Of a DNA stretch of 64,000 bases, positions 26,612 through 34,047 are shown piece after piece. The notes under the pieces were generated by a model, which saw nothing but the letters and a program-made list of their open reading frames with translations, did no database searches and was not told where the DNA came from. The DNA is from Streptomyces chartreusis (lineage in GTDB: Bacteria > Actinomycetota > Actinomycetes > Streptomycetales > Streptomycetaceae): the NCBI RefSeq assembly GCF_008704715.1, contig NZ_CP023689.1, positions 3,844,001 through 3,908,000 of the forward strand, written 5' to 3'. The position numbers were made by a program, and so were the translations under genes. How positions within the stretch are numbered: the stretch's first letter is position 1; each line of letters opens with the position of its first letter.

Positions 26612-28270
26612 TCAGTCCAGCCGGTCCGCGAGCGCCCTGAACTCGGCCCAGGTCAATTGGGGCTTACCCGGGTCCCACAGCTTCTGCACCGTCGCCCGCA
26701 GCGGCATCCGGATCCCGGCCGCCACCTGGGCCTGCGTCTGCGAGTTCGCCAGGTCGCACCACACCGCGAAGGACCCGCCGAGGATCTGGGGGTCGTACTT
26801 GGCGGGCACCGCCGTCGTCCCCCGCAGGACCCGCGGCGTCCACTGCTGGTAGATCCGCTCGCCGGTCGGGTAGACGAAGGTCTGCGGCTCCCCGAGCACG
26901 TAGTACAGGAACTCGTCGTTGTAGTTGATGACCTTCCGCCCGGCGGCCAGGTACACGAGCGGCTCCCGGGCCCCGATCTCCTTGCCGGTCCAGTACGCCA
27001 CCTGGATCTGCTTGTCCGGCTGGACGGAGGTGTCCCGGAAGAACCCGTCGTTCCACGCCCGCGGTGTGCGGCCATGGACGCGGACGGTGTCGGAGCGGCC
27101 GTTGAGCCATCCGGTGGTGAGGTCGGCGACGGTGGCGCCCGAGCCGTAGGCCTTCCGGGCGGCACTGGCGAGCTGCGGATAGGACGCCTGGGGGTCGGAG
27201 ACGACCAGCGCCTGGTACTCGTCGCCGCCGAGGTGCCACTGGTTGCCGGGGAAGAGACCGGCGTACTCGTTCAGCAGGTCGTCGACGATCTTTGCGGACT
27301 CGGGCTTGGAGATGTCGATGGCGCCCCGGGTCGCGACCCCGTTGACATTGCGCAGCTGAAGATCGGGGTGCGCGGCGATGACGGCTCCCAGATGCCCCGG
27401 CGAGTCGATCTCGGGCACGATCTGGATGTGCCGGCTCTGCGCCAGCTTGACGATCTTCTGGACCTGCGCCTTGGTCAGATGCTGCTGGGACACGATCTCG
27501 GGGTGCGACTTGGACTCGATGCGGAAGCCCTGGTCGTCGGAGAAGTGCAGCCCCAGCTGGTTGTACTTCAGGTCGCCGAGTTCGCGCACCCGGTCCTCGA
27601 TCCAGCCCGCGGTGAAGTACTTGCGGGCGATGTCGAGCATGAACCCGCGCACCGGCTTGGCGGGCGTGTCGCGCACGACGCCCTCCGGCGCCGTACCGCC
27701 GTCGTGCACCTCCTGCTTGAGCGTCCGGGTCCCGTAGAAGACCCCGGCCTCGCCGGGCCCGCTGATCGCGACGCGCCCGCCGCGCACGGTCATCGTGTAC
27801 GACTCCGGGTTCGCCCCCTCGTCGTCACCGAGCGCGAGCCGTACGTCCCCGGCACGCACGTCGCTCTTCTGCCCGGCGTACGTCAGCCCCAGCTCACCGG
27901 CGATGAGCCGCCCCTCGTCGGCGAGTTCCTTGTCGCTCACGACGACCCGCTTGTTCTCGGCGGGGCGCCAGCCGGGCCCGCGGGCCGCGGTGTGGGAGCG
28001 CACGGCCGGGATCGTCTGTGGCGCTTTCGAGAGCGGATACGACCGGGTGGGCGACGGTGTCGGCGCGACCGCGGCGCCGGAGTCGGCGGCCTCGCCCGGC
28101 GCGGACCGCCCCTGTTCGGATCCGCCCGATCCTCCGTCCCCGCTCGATGCCAGAAGACCGAGGCTCACCCCGGCCGCGACCGTCACGACGACCACCGCGA
28201 CGATCAGGACCCACGTCTGCTTCAGCGCCTTCTTGGGCCGTGCCCGGCGCCTGTGCTTGTGCTGACTCAC
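26612..28270 (-). CDS. GH20 beta-N-acetylhexosaminidase, membrane-anchored or secreted
   Basis: 552 aa. Very basic N-terminus and a hydrophobic segment at 20-41 (signal anchor or signal peptide), a Ser/Gly/Pro linker to about 95, a GH20 N-terminal domain, then the catalytic barrel. The substrate-assisted pair is the D350-E351 of WHLGGDEYQ; LDIARKYFT, EIDSPGHLGA and YWTGKE are also typical. It removes terminal GlcNAc/GalNAc from chitin or wall fragments outside the cell. The start is a GTG with a weak site. No DasR-like TGGTCTAGACCA box was found in the 155-bp upstream gap. Confidence 0.92.
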   Translation of the reverse strand: MSQHKHRRRARPKKALKQTWVLIVAVVVVTVAAGVSLGLLASSGDGGSGGSEQGRSAPGEAADSGAAVAPTPSPTRSYPLSKAPQTIPAVRSHTAARGPGWRPAENKRVVVSDKELADEGRLIAGELGLTYAGQKSDVRAGDVRLALGDDEGANPESYTMTVRGGRVAISGPGEAGVFYGTRTLKQEVHDGGTAPEGVVRDTPAKPVRGFMLDIARKYFTAGWIEDRVRELGDLKYNQLGLHFSDDQGFRIESKSHPEIVSQQHLTKAQVQKIVKLAQSRHIQIVPEIDSPGHLGAVIAAHPDLQLRNVNGVATRGAIDISKPESAKIVDDLLNEYAGLFPGNQWHLGGDEYQALVVSDPQASYPQLASAARKAYGSGATVADLTTGWLNGRSDTVRVHGRTPRAWNDGFFRDTSVQPDKQIQVAYWTGKEIGAREPLVYLAAGRKVINYNDEFLYYVLGEPQTFVYPTGERIYQQWTPRVLRGTTAVPAKYDPQILGGSFAVWCDLANSQTQAQVAAGIRMPLRATVQKLWDPGKPQLTWAEFRALADRLD

Positions 28271-28425
28271 GGCGCCAACCTAGGGCCTGTGAAGATCCAC
28301 AACCGTCCACCACACGTTCCGAAACTCTCCCGTTCGGCTGAAATTCGGGCATCCGTCGGACACCTCATGCCCACACTCGGTAACGTGGCGCCACTCCTCC
28401 CCCCAATTCCCCTGCCGAAACCCAC

Positions 28426-29022
28426 GTGACGCCCACACACCTCCCCGGCCGAGTGGCCATACCGTCGCTGCCCGAGCAGACCCGCACTCCACCGTCGCAG
28501 AACGCGCTGGAGAGCTTCAACGCCACACCCGTCGACGAGGTCCGGCAGACCCTTCTGGCCTGCCTGCACAGTGCTCGCTGGGCCGACCGCATCGCGGACC
28601 ACCGCCCGTACCCCGACGCCGAGTCCCTGCTGGCCGCGTCCGACGAGGCGGCGTACGACCTGACGCCGGCGGATCTGGTGCAGGCACTGGCGTGGGAAAC
28701 GTTGCCCGCCCTGCCGGAGGGCGCCTACTCGGCGGCACACACGGCACTGAGCGCCGCATACGCCGCATACGAGGCCAAATTCGGGCATGCATTCATTATC
28801 TGCCTGGACGGCCTGTCGCACACGGAAGCCCTGGACCATGTCCTGGCGGGCATCCGGTCACGTTTGGCAAACGATCCGGAGGAAGAACGGGTGGCCGCGG
28901 CAGAGGAACTTCGGCGCCTGGCAAGGGGGCGATTGGTCAACGCCCTAAGGGGCGCGGGGAACGGCGCGACCAGCCACCACGGCGCCGCACCCGGGATCGA
29001 CCCGCACATCCCACCCCATTAG
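28426..29022 (+). CDS. OHCU decarboxylase (UraD)-fold protein lacking catalytic residues
   Basis: 198 aa. Resembles 2-oxo-4-hydroxy-4-carboxy-5-ureidoimidazoline decarboxylase: LESFNATPVDEVRQTLLACL, the A-x-HRPYPDAESLLAASD region, AYEAKFGHAFIICLDG and RSRLANDPEEERVAAAEEL. But the segment that should carry the catalytic HPRIG reads WETLPALPEG, and the following EQ motif is also missing, so it is probably not an active decarboxylase. The C-terminal 24 residues from position 175 are encoded by a dispersed repeat. The start GTG has no clear ribosome site; a GTG at 28453 is an alternative. No other purine-catabolism genes are nearby. Confidence 0.7.
   Translation: MTPTHLPGRVAIPSLPEQTRTPPSQNALESFNATPVDEVRQTLLACLHSARWADRIADHRPYPDAESLLAASDEAAYDLTPADLVQALAWETLPALPEGAYSAAHTALSAAYAAYEAKFGHAFIICLDGLSHTEALDHVLAGIRSRLANDPEEERVAAAEELRRLARGRLVNALRGAGNGATSHHGAAPGIDPHIPPH
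28948..28977. repeat. Dispersed repeat copy 3, at a gene's 3' end
   Basis: AGGGGCGCGGGGAACGGCGC continuing GACCAGCCAC, the reverse complement of copy 1 with about two differences. It is translated as RGAGNGATSHHG and supplies the tail of the UraD-like protein. Confidence 0.8.
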
Positions 29023-29189
29023 CCGCCAATACCCCATCCGCGTGCCACTTTGATCACATACACCGGCCCGACGTAAGCGCCGCAGGCAACCGTCGCTACG
29101 ATGCTGGGGGCCGGTGGACCGTACCCGGCCGGGCCCGACCGACAGCACAAGCCGGCGCGGCCCCAATCCCCGCTCCCGGAGGAACTTCC

Positions 29190-29570
29190 GTGCCGGCTGG
29201 AACGCTGTACCGCGGCCGGGAAGGAATGTGGTCCTGGGTGGCTCACCGAGTCACCGGCGTCCTCATTTTCTTCTTCCTGTTCGTTCACGTGCTGGACACC
29301 GCTCTCGTGCGTGTCTCCCCCGAGGACTACGACAAGGTCGTAGCCACGTACAAGACGCCGATCGTCGCGCTGCTGGAGTACGGCCTCGTCGCCGCCATCC
29401 TGTTCCACGCGCTCAACGGCCTGCGTGTCATCGCCGTCGACTTCTGGTCGAAGGGCCCGCGCTACCAGAAGCAGATGCTCTGGTCCGTCGTCGGCCTGTG
29501 GCTGGTGCTCATGCTCGGGGCGATCTACCCCGTTCTCGGCCACGCCGCTCGTGAACTGTTCGGGAGCTGA
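29190..29570 (+). CDS. sdhC: Succinate dehydrogenase cytochrome b556 subunit
   Basis: 126 aa with three membrane helices. It anchors the SDH complex and contributes heme b and quinone sites; HRVTGVLIFFFLFVHVLDT (residues about 18-36) carries the family's conserved His/Arg pattern, and FHALNGLRVIAVD is the second family mark. The GTG at 29190 has GGAGGAAC 5 nt upstream. First gene of sdhCDAB, 5 nt before sdhD. The promoter should be in 29023-29189, where a -10-like TACGAT sits at 29097-29102; no good -35 was found. Confidence 0.93.
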   Translation: MPAGTLYRGREGMWSWVAHRVTGVLIFFFLFVHVLDTALVRVSPEDYDKVVATYKTPIVALLEYGLVAAILFHALNGLRVIAVDFWSKGPRYQKQMLWSVVGLWLVLMLGAIYPVLGHAARELFGS

Positions 29571-29575
29571 CGCGC

Positions 29576-30058
29576 ATGTCCACCACTGAGAAGACCACCA
29601 CCGGTATCGGCCCGGTCGAGGGCGAGTCCCTCTACAACGTCGACAATCCGGCCCCGTTCATCGAGGCCCCGCGCAAGCGCACGAAGAAGACCCCGAAGTC
29701 CACCCGGGGCAACTTCGAGATGGCCGCGTGGCTGTTCATGCGCCTGTCCGGCGTCGTCCTCGTCGTCCTGGTCATCGGCCACCTGCTGATCCAGCTCGTG
29801 CTGGACGGCGGCGTCTCCAAGATCGGCTTCGCCTTCGTGGCCGGCCGCTGGGCGTCCCCGTTCTGGCAGGTCTGGGACCTGCTGATGCTGTGGCTGGCCA
29901 TGCTGCACGGCGCCAACGGCCTGCGCACGGTCATCAACGACTACGCGGAGCGCGCGAACACCCGGCTGTGGCTGAAGGGCCTGCTCTACACCGCCACGGT
30001 GTTCACCATCCTGCTGGGCACGCTGGTGATCTTCACCTTCGACCCGAACATCCGCTAG
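29576..30058 (+). CDS. sdhD: Succinate dehydrogenase hydrophobic membrane anchor subunit
   Basis: 160 aa. A soluble N-terminal extension of about 48 residues precedes three membrane helices. WLFMRLSGVVLVVLVIGHLL carries the His of the heme/quinone region, and MLHGANGLRTVINDY is a family signature. It pairs with SdhC to hold the SdhAB catalytic dimer on the inside of the membrane. It is followed 22 nt later by sdhA. Confidence 0.92.
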   Translation: MSTTEKTTTGIGPVEGESLYNVDNPAPFIEAPRKRTKKTPKSTRGNFEMAAWLFMRLSGVVLVVLVIGHLLIQLVLDGGVSKIGFAFVAGRWASPFWQVWDLLMLWLAMLHGANGLRTVINDYAERANTRLWLKGLLYTATVFTILLGTLVIFTFDPNIR

Positions 30059-30080
30059 GCACGGGGCTGAGGCAACCACC

Positions 30081-31835
30081 ATGAAGATCCACAAGTACGA
30101 CACCGTCATCGTCGGCGCCGGTGGCGCGGGCATGCGCGCGGCCATCGAGTCCACGAAGCGCAGCCGCACCGCCGTGCTGACCAAGCTGTACCCCACCCGC
30201 TCCCACACGGGCGCCGCGCAGGGCGGCATGGCCGCCGCGCTCGCCAACGTGGAGGAGGACAACTGGGAGTGGCACACCTTCGACACGGTCAAGGGCGGTG
30301 ACTACCTGGTCGACCAGGACGCCGCCGAGATCCTGGCGAAGGAGGCCATCGACTCCGTCCTCGACCTGGAGAAGATGGGCCTGCCGTTCAACCGCACCCC
30401 GAACGGCACCATCGACCAGCGCCGCTTCGGCGGTCACAGCCGTAACCACGGCGAGGCCCCGGTGCGCCGGTCCTGCTACGCGGCGGACCGCACCGGCCAC
30501 ATGATCCTCCAGACGCTGTACCAGAACTGCGTGAAGGAGGGCGTGGAGTTCTTCAACGAGTTCTACGTCCTGGACCAGCTGATCACCGAGGTCGACGGCG
30601 TCAAGAAGTCGGCCGGTGTCGTGGCGTACGAGCTGGCGACCGGCGAGATCCACGTCTTCCAGGCGAAGGCGGTCATCTACGCCTCCGGCGGCACCGGCAA
30701 GTTCTTCAAGGTGACGTCGAACGCGCACACGCTGACCGGTGACGGCCAGGCGGCCGTGTACCGCCGGGGTCTGCCGCTGGAGGACATGGAGTTCTTCCAG
30801 TTCCACCCGACCGGCATCTGGCGCATGGGCATCCTGCTGACGGAGGGCGCCCGTGGTGAGGGCGGCATCCTCCGCAACAAGGACGGCGAGCGCTTCATGG
30901 AGAAGTACGCGCCGGTCATGAAGGACCTCGCGTCCCGTGACGTCGTCTCGCGCTCCATCTACACGGAGATCCGTGAGGGCCGCGGCTGCGGTCCCGAGGG
31001 CGACCACGTCTACCTCGACCTCACCCACCTCCCGCCGGAGCAGCTGGACGCGAAGCTGCCCGACATCACGGAGTTCGCGCGGACGTACCTCGGCATCGAG
31101 CCGTACACGGACCCGATCCCGATCCAGCCCACCGCGCACTACGCCATGGGCGGCATCCCGACGAACGTCGAGGGTGAGGTCCTCTCGGACAACACCACGG
31201 TGGTCCCGGGCCTGTACGCGGCCGGCGAGGTCGCCTGTGTGTCCGTGCACGGCGCCAACCGGCTCGGCACGAACTCCCTGCTGGACATCAACGTGTTCGG
31301 CCGCCGTGCGGGTATCGCCGCCGCCGAGTACAGCCAGAAGGCGGAGTTCGTCGAGCTGCCGGAGAACCCGGCGGAGCTCGTGGTCGACCAGGTGGAGCGG
31401 CTGCGCTCGTCCACCGGCACCGAGCGGGTGGCCGCCATCCGCAAGGAGCTCCAGGAGACCATGGACGCCAACGTCATGGTGTTCCGTACGGAGCAGACGA
31501 TCAAGACGGCGGTCGAGAAGATCGCGGAGCTGCGCGAGCGCTACAAGAACGTCGCGATCCAGGACAAGGGCAAGCGGTTCAACACGGACCTGCTGGAGGC
31601 CGTCGAGCTGGGCAACCTGCTCGACCTGGCCGAGGTCATGGCCGTGTCCGCCCTGGCCCGCAAGGAGTCCCGCGGCGGTCACTACCGCGAGGACTACCCG
31701 AACCGCGACGACGTCAACTTCATGCGCCACACCATGGCGTACCGCGAGGTGGGCGACGACGGCACGGAGTCGATTCGTCTCGACTACAAGCCGGTCGTCC
31801 AGACCCGCTACCAGCCGATGGAGCGTAAGTACTGA
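30081..31835 (+). CDS. sdhA: Succinate dehydrogenase flavoprotein subunit
   Basis: 584 aa, full family length. TVIVGAGGAGMRAAIE at 8-23 binds FAD; His42 in TRSHTGAAQGG is the covalent flavin attachment site. FGGHSRNHGEAPVRRSC and the active-site stretch QFHPTG, HYAMGGIPTN and GEVACVSVHGANRLGTNSL are all intact. It oxidises succinate to fumarate in the TCA cycle and passes electrons to SdhB. Its TGA overlaps the sdhB ATG by one base. Confidence 0.96.
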   Translation: MKIHKYDTVIVGAGGAGMRAAIESTKRSRTAVLTKLYPTRSHTGAAQGGMAAALANVEEDNWEWHTFDTVKGGDYLVDQDAAEILAKEAIDSVLDLEKMGLPFNRTPNGTIDQRRFGGHSRNHGEAPVRRSCYAADRTGHMILQTLYQNCVKEGVEFFNEFYVLDQLITEVDGVKKSAGVVAYELATGEIHVFQAKAVIYASGGTGKFFKVTSNAHTLTGDGQAAVYRRGLPLEDMEFFQFHPTGIWRMGILLTEGARGEGGILRNKDGERFMEKYAPVMKDLASRDVVSRSIYTEIREGRGCGPEGDHVYLDLTHLPPEQLDAKLPDITEFARTYLGIEPYTDPIPIQPTAHYAMGGIPTNVEGEVLSDNTTVVPGLYAAGEVACVSVHGANRLGTNSLLDINVFGRRAGIAAAEYSQKAEFVELPENPAELVVDQVERLRSSTGTERVAAIRKELQETMDANVMVFRTEQTIKTAVEKIAELRERYKNVAIQDKGKRFNTDLLEAVELGNLLDLAEVMAVSALARKESRGGHYREDYPNRDDVNFMRHTMAYREVGDDGTESIRLDYKPVVQTRYQPMERKY

Positions 31836-32596
31836 TGGCAACCCCCGTCATGGACAAGGTCGAGGCGGAGTCCGCGGCCTCCCCGTACATTACGGTCACC
31901 TTCCGGGTCCGCCGCTTCAACCCGGAGGTCTCCGCCGAGGCCGTGTGGGAAGACTTCGAGCTGGAGATCGACCCCAAGGAGCGCGTCCTCGACGGCCTCC
32001 ACAAGATCAAGTGGGACGTCGACGGCACGCTGACCTTCCGCCGCTCCTGCGCGCACGGCATCTGCGGCTCGGACGCGATGCGGATCAACGGCAAGAACCG
32101 TCTTGCCTGCAAGACCCTCATCAAGGACATCAACCCCGAGAAGCCGATCACGGTCGAGCCCATCAAGGGCCTGACGGTCCTGAAGGACCTCGTGGTCGAC
32201 ATGGAGCCGTTCTTCCAGGCGTACCGCGACGTGATGCCCTTCCTGATCACGAAGGACACCAACGAGCCGACGCGCGAGCGTTTCCAGACGGCCGAGGACC
32301 GTGAGCGCTTCGACGACACGACGAAGTGCATCCTCTGCGCCGCCTGCACCTCCTCGTGCCCGGTCTTCTGGAACGACGGCCAGTACTTCGGTCCGGCCGC
32401 CATCGTCAACGCGCACCGCTTCATCTTCGACTCGCGTGACGAGGCCGGGGAGCAGCGCCTGGAGATCCTCAACGACAAGGACGGCGTCTGGCGCTGCCGC
32501 ACGACCTTCAACTGCACGGACGCCTGCCCGCGCGGCATCGAGGTCACCAAGGCGATCGCCGAGGTCAAGAAGGCCCTGATCACTCGGCGGTTCTGA
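31835..32596 (+). CDS. sdhB: Succinate dehydrogenase iron-sulfur subunit
   Basis: 253 aa. The N-terminal ferredoxin domain has RRSCAHGICGSDAM plus a later LAC for the [2Fe-2S] cluster. The C-terminal domain has CILCAACTSSCP ([4Fe-4S]) and CRTTFNCTDACPRGI ([3Fe-4S]). It carries electrons from SdhA to the quinone site at SdhCD. Translation is coupled to sdhA (overlapping TGATG). A strong hairpin ends the operon 24 nt downstream. Confidence 0.96.
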   Translation: MATPVMDKVEAESAASPYITVTFRVRRFNPEVSAEAVWEDFELEIDPKERVLDGLHKIKWDVDGTLTFRRSCAHGICGSDAMRINGKNRLACKTLIKDINPEKPITVEPIKGLTVLKDLVVDMEPFFQAYRDVMPFLITKDTNEPTRERFQTAEDRERFDDTTKCILCAACTSSCPVFWNDGQYFGPAAIVNAHRFIFDSRDEAGEQRLEILNDKDGVWRCRTTFNCTDACPRGIEVTKAIAEVKKALITRRF

Positions 32597-32619
32597 GGTC
32601 GTTTCCGTACGGCTGCGAC

Positions 32620-32650
32620 GGCCCCGTTCCCGTTGGGAGCGGGGCCTTCT
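32620..32650 (+). terminator. Terminator of the sdhCDAB operon
   Basis: 12-bp stem with one G-U, GGCCCCGTTCCC (32620-32631) and GGGAGCGGGGCC (32635-32646), tight 3-nt loop, followed by TTCT. Confidence 0.87.
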
Positions 32651-32751
32651 CGCATATGGGTTGGCCAGGCCTGCCCGGCCGTGATCAACTGCCCCCGCCA
32701 TGTAGGGAGCAGCTTCTGGGGAGGAGCTGCCGGGAGGGGGAGGGTGCGCCG

Positions 32752-34047
32752 ATGCGTGCCGTCGAGGAGCTGGTCGTCCAGCCGTGTCCGCAGTGCGGGG
32801 TGGAGGTCCGTGGGGACCGTCGGTTCACCGTGTGGTGCACGGCCTGCGACTGGAACGTGGATCCGCAGGGGGCGGACGAGGAGAAGCAGAGCAGGCTGGA
32901 GCGGCGGCGACGCCGGATGGCCCAGGAATACGGCGAACGGCTGCTGGGGCAGCTGGCCGGCGAGGCCGGGCGCCCCGAGGGCGAGCGGCCGGGACGGTCG
33001 GCGGCCGGGGTACTGGCGTACACCATCGCGCTCCTGGTGCACGGGGTGACCCTGGCCCTGCTCGCCGGTGGGCTGTGGCTCGTGATCGGCGACTGGGGCG
33101 GCTTCGGCATGGTCCCCGGGCTGTTCCTGCTGGCGCTGGCGGCGACCCTCCGCCCGCGGCTGAACCGGCTGCCCGCGGGCGCCCATGTCGTGCCCCGGGA
33201 CGAGGCGCCCGAGCTGTACGCCCTGGTCGACGAGGTCGCGGCGGCTCTGGGCACCCGGAGCGTGGATGTGATCGTCCTCGACGGGCAGGCCAACGCGAGC
33301 GTCACGCACCTCGGTGTCCGCCACCGGGTTCTCACACTGGGGCTGCCTCTGTGGGAGGTGCTGTCCCCGCAGGAACGGATCGCTCTGCTGGGCCACGAGT
33401 TCGGCCACTTCACCCACGGGGACACCCGGCACGGCATGGTCGTGGGCACCGCCTACGGCTCGCTGACCACCTGGTACTACTACCTGTCCCCGATCGAGAA
33501 CCCGACCGCGCTCGAATACCTCGTCAGCCTCCTCTACCTCCCGCCCCGTTGGTCGATCACGGGTGTTCTGATGCTGCTCGACCTCCTGACGACGCGCGCC
33601 TCGCAGCGCAGCGAGTACCTCGCCGACGCGGCGGCGGCCCGTATCGGATCCACCGACGCCGCGGCCGGGCTGATGGACCACCTGCTGGTCGCGGAATCGA
33701 TCGACATGACGCTCTACCGAGAGGTCAACGCCCGGCAGATGCGCAGCTCGGGACGGGTGACCGCGAAGGACGCGGAGGGGCTGTGGGAGGCGCTCGCCGC
33801 CCATCTGCGCTCGGTCCCGGAGTCCGAGCACGAACGCCGTCGCCGCGTCAGCGCCCGCCGCGGCCACAGCGTCGACGCGACACACCCGCCCACACATCTG
33901 CGCCGCGCCCTGCTGCTCCGCCTCCCGTCGGCGCCCGCCTCGGTGACGGCCGACGCCGAACGCACCCGAGGTCTCGCCGCCGAACTCGCCGACCGGCGCG
34001 CCGCCGTGGCGCTGGAACTCGTCCGGGACGGGCTCGACCAGTACTGA
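32752..34047 (+). CDS. M48-family membrane metallopeptidase with zinc ribbon
   Basis: 431 aa. An N-terminal zinc ribbon (CPQC at 12-15, CTAC at 29-32), a charged helix, then two membrane spans near 85-135. The protease domain has the zinc motif HEFGH at 215-219 and the distal Glu in RSEYLADAAAA near 293. Htp X-type proteases degrade or process membrane proteins at the cytoplasmic face; target unknown. GGGAGGGGGAGGG lies before the ATG at 32752. It abuts the convergent DUF4132 gene with no intervening base and no hairpin. Confidence 0.87.
   Translation: MRAVEELVVQPCPQCGVEVRGDRRFTVWCTACDWNVDPQGADEEKQSRLERRRRRMAQEYGERLLGQLAGEAGRPEGERPGRSAAGVLAYTIALLVHGVTLALLAGGLWLVIGDWGGFGMVPGLFLLALAATLRPRLNRLPAGAHVVPRDEAPELYALVDEVAAALGTRSVDVIVLDGQANASVTHLGVRHRVLTLGLPLWEVLSPQERIALLGHEFGHFTHGDTRHGMVVGTAYGSLTTWYYYLSPIENPTALEYLVSLLYLPPRWSITGVLMLLDLLTTRASQRSEYLADAAAARIGSTDAAAGLMDHLLVAESIDMTLYREVNARQMRSSGRVTAKDAEGLWEALAAHLRSVPESEHERRRRVSARRGHSVDATHPPTHLRRALLLRLPSAPASVTADAERTRGLAAELADRRAAVALELVRDGLDQY

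Noticed and set aside
28271..28425. DasR-type operator upstream of the GH20 gene
   Set aside because: No sequence close to TGGTCTAGACCA was found in the 155-bp gap.
29023..29189. TTGATC near 29050 as -35 of the sdh promoter
   Set aside because: Spacing to the TACGAT at 29097 is over 40 bp; no matching pair was found, so only the -10 is mentioned.
31720..33897. Long minus-strand open frame opposite sdhB and the M48 gene
   Set aside because: High-GC shadow; the plus strand encodes two complete, recognisable proteins over the same bases.
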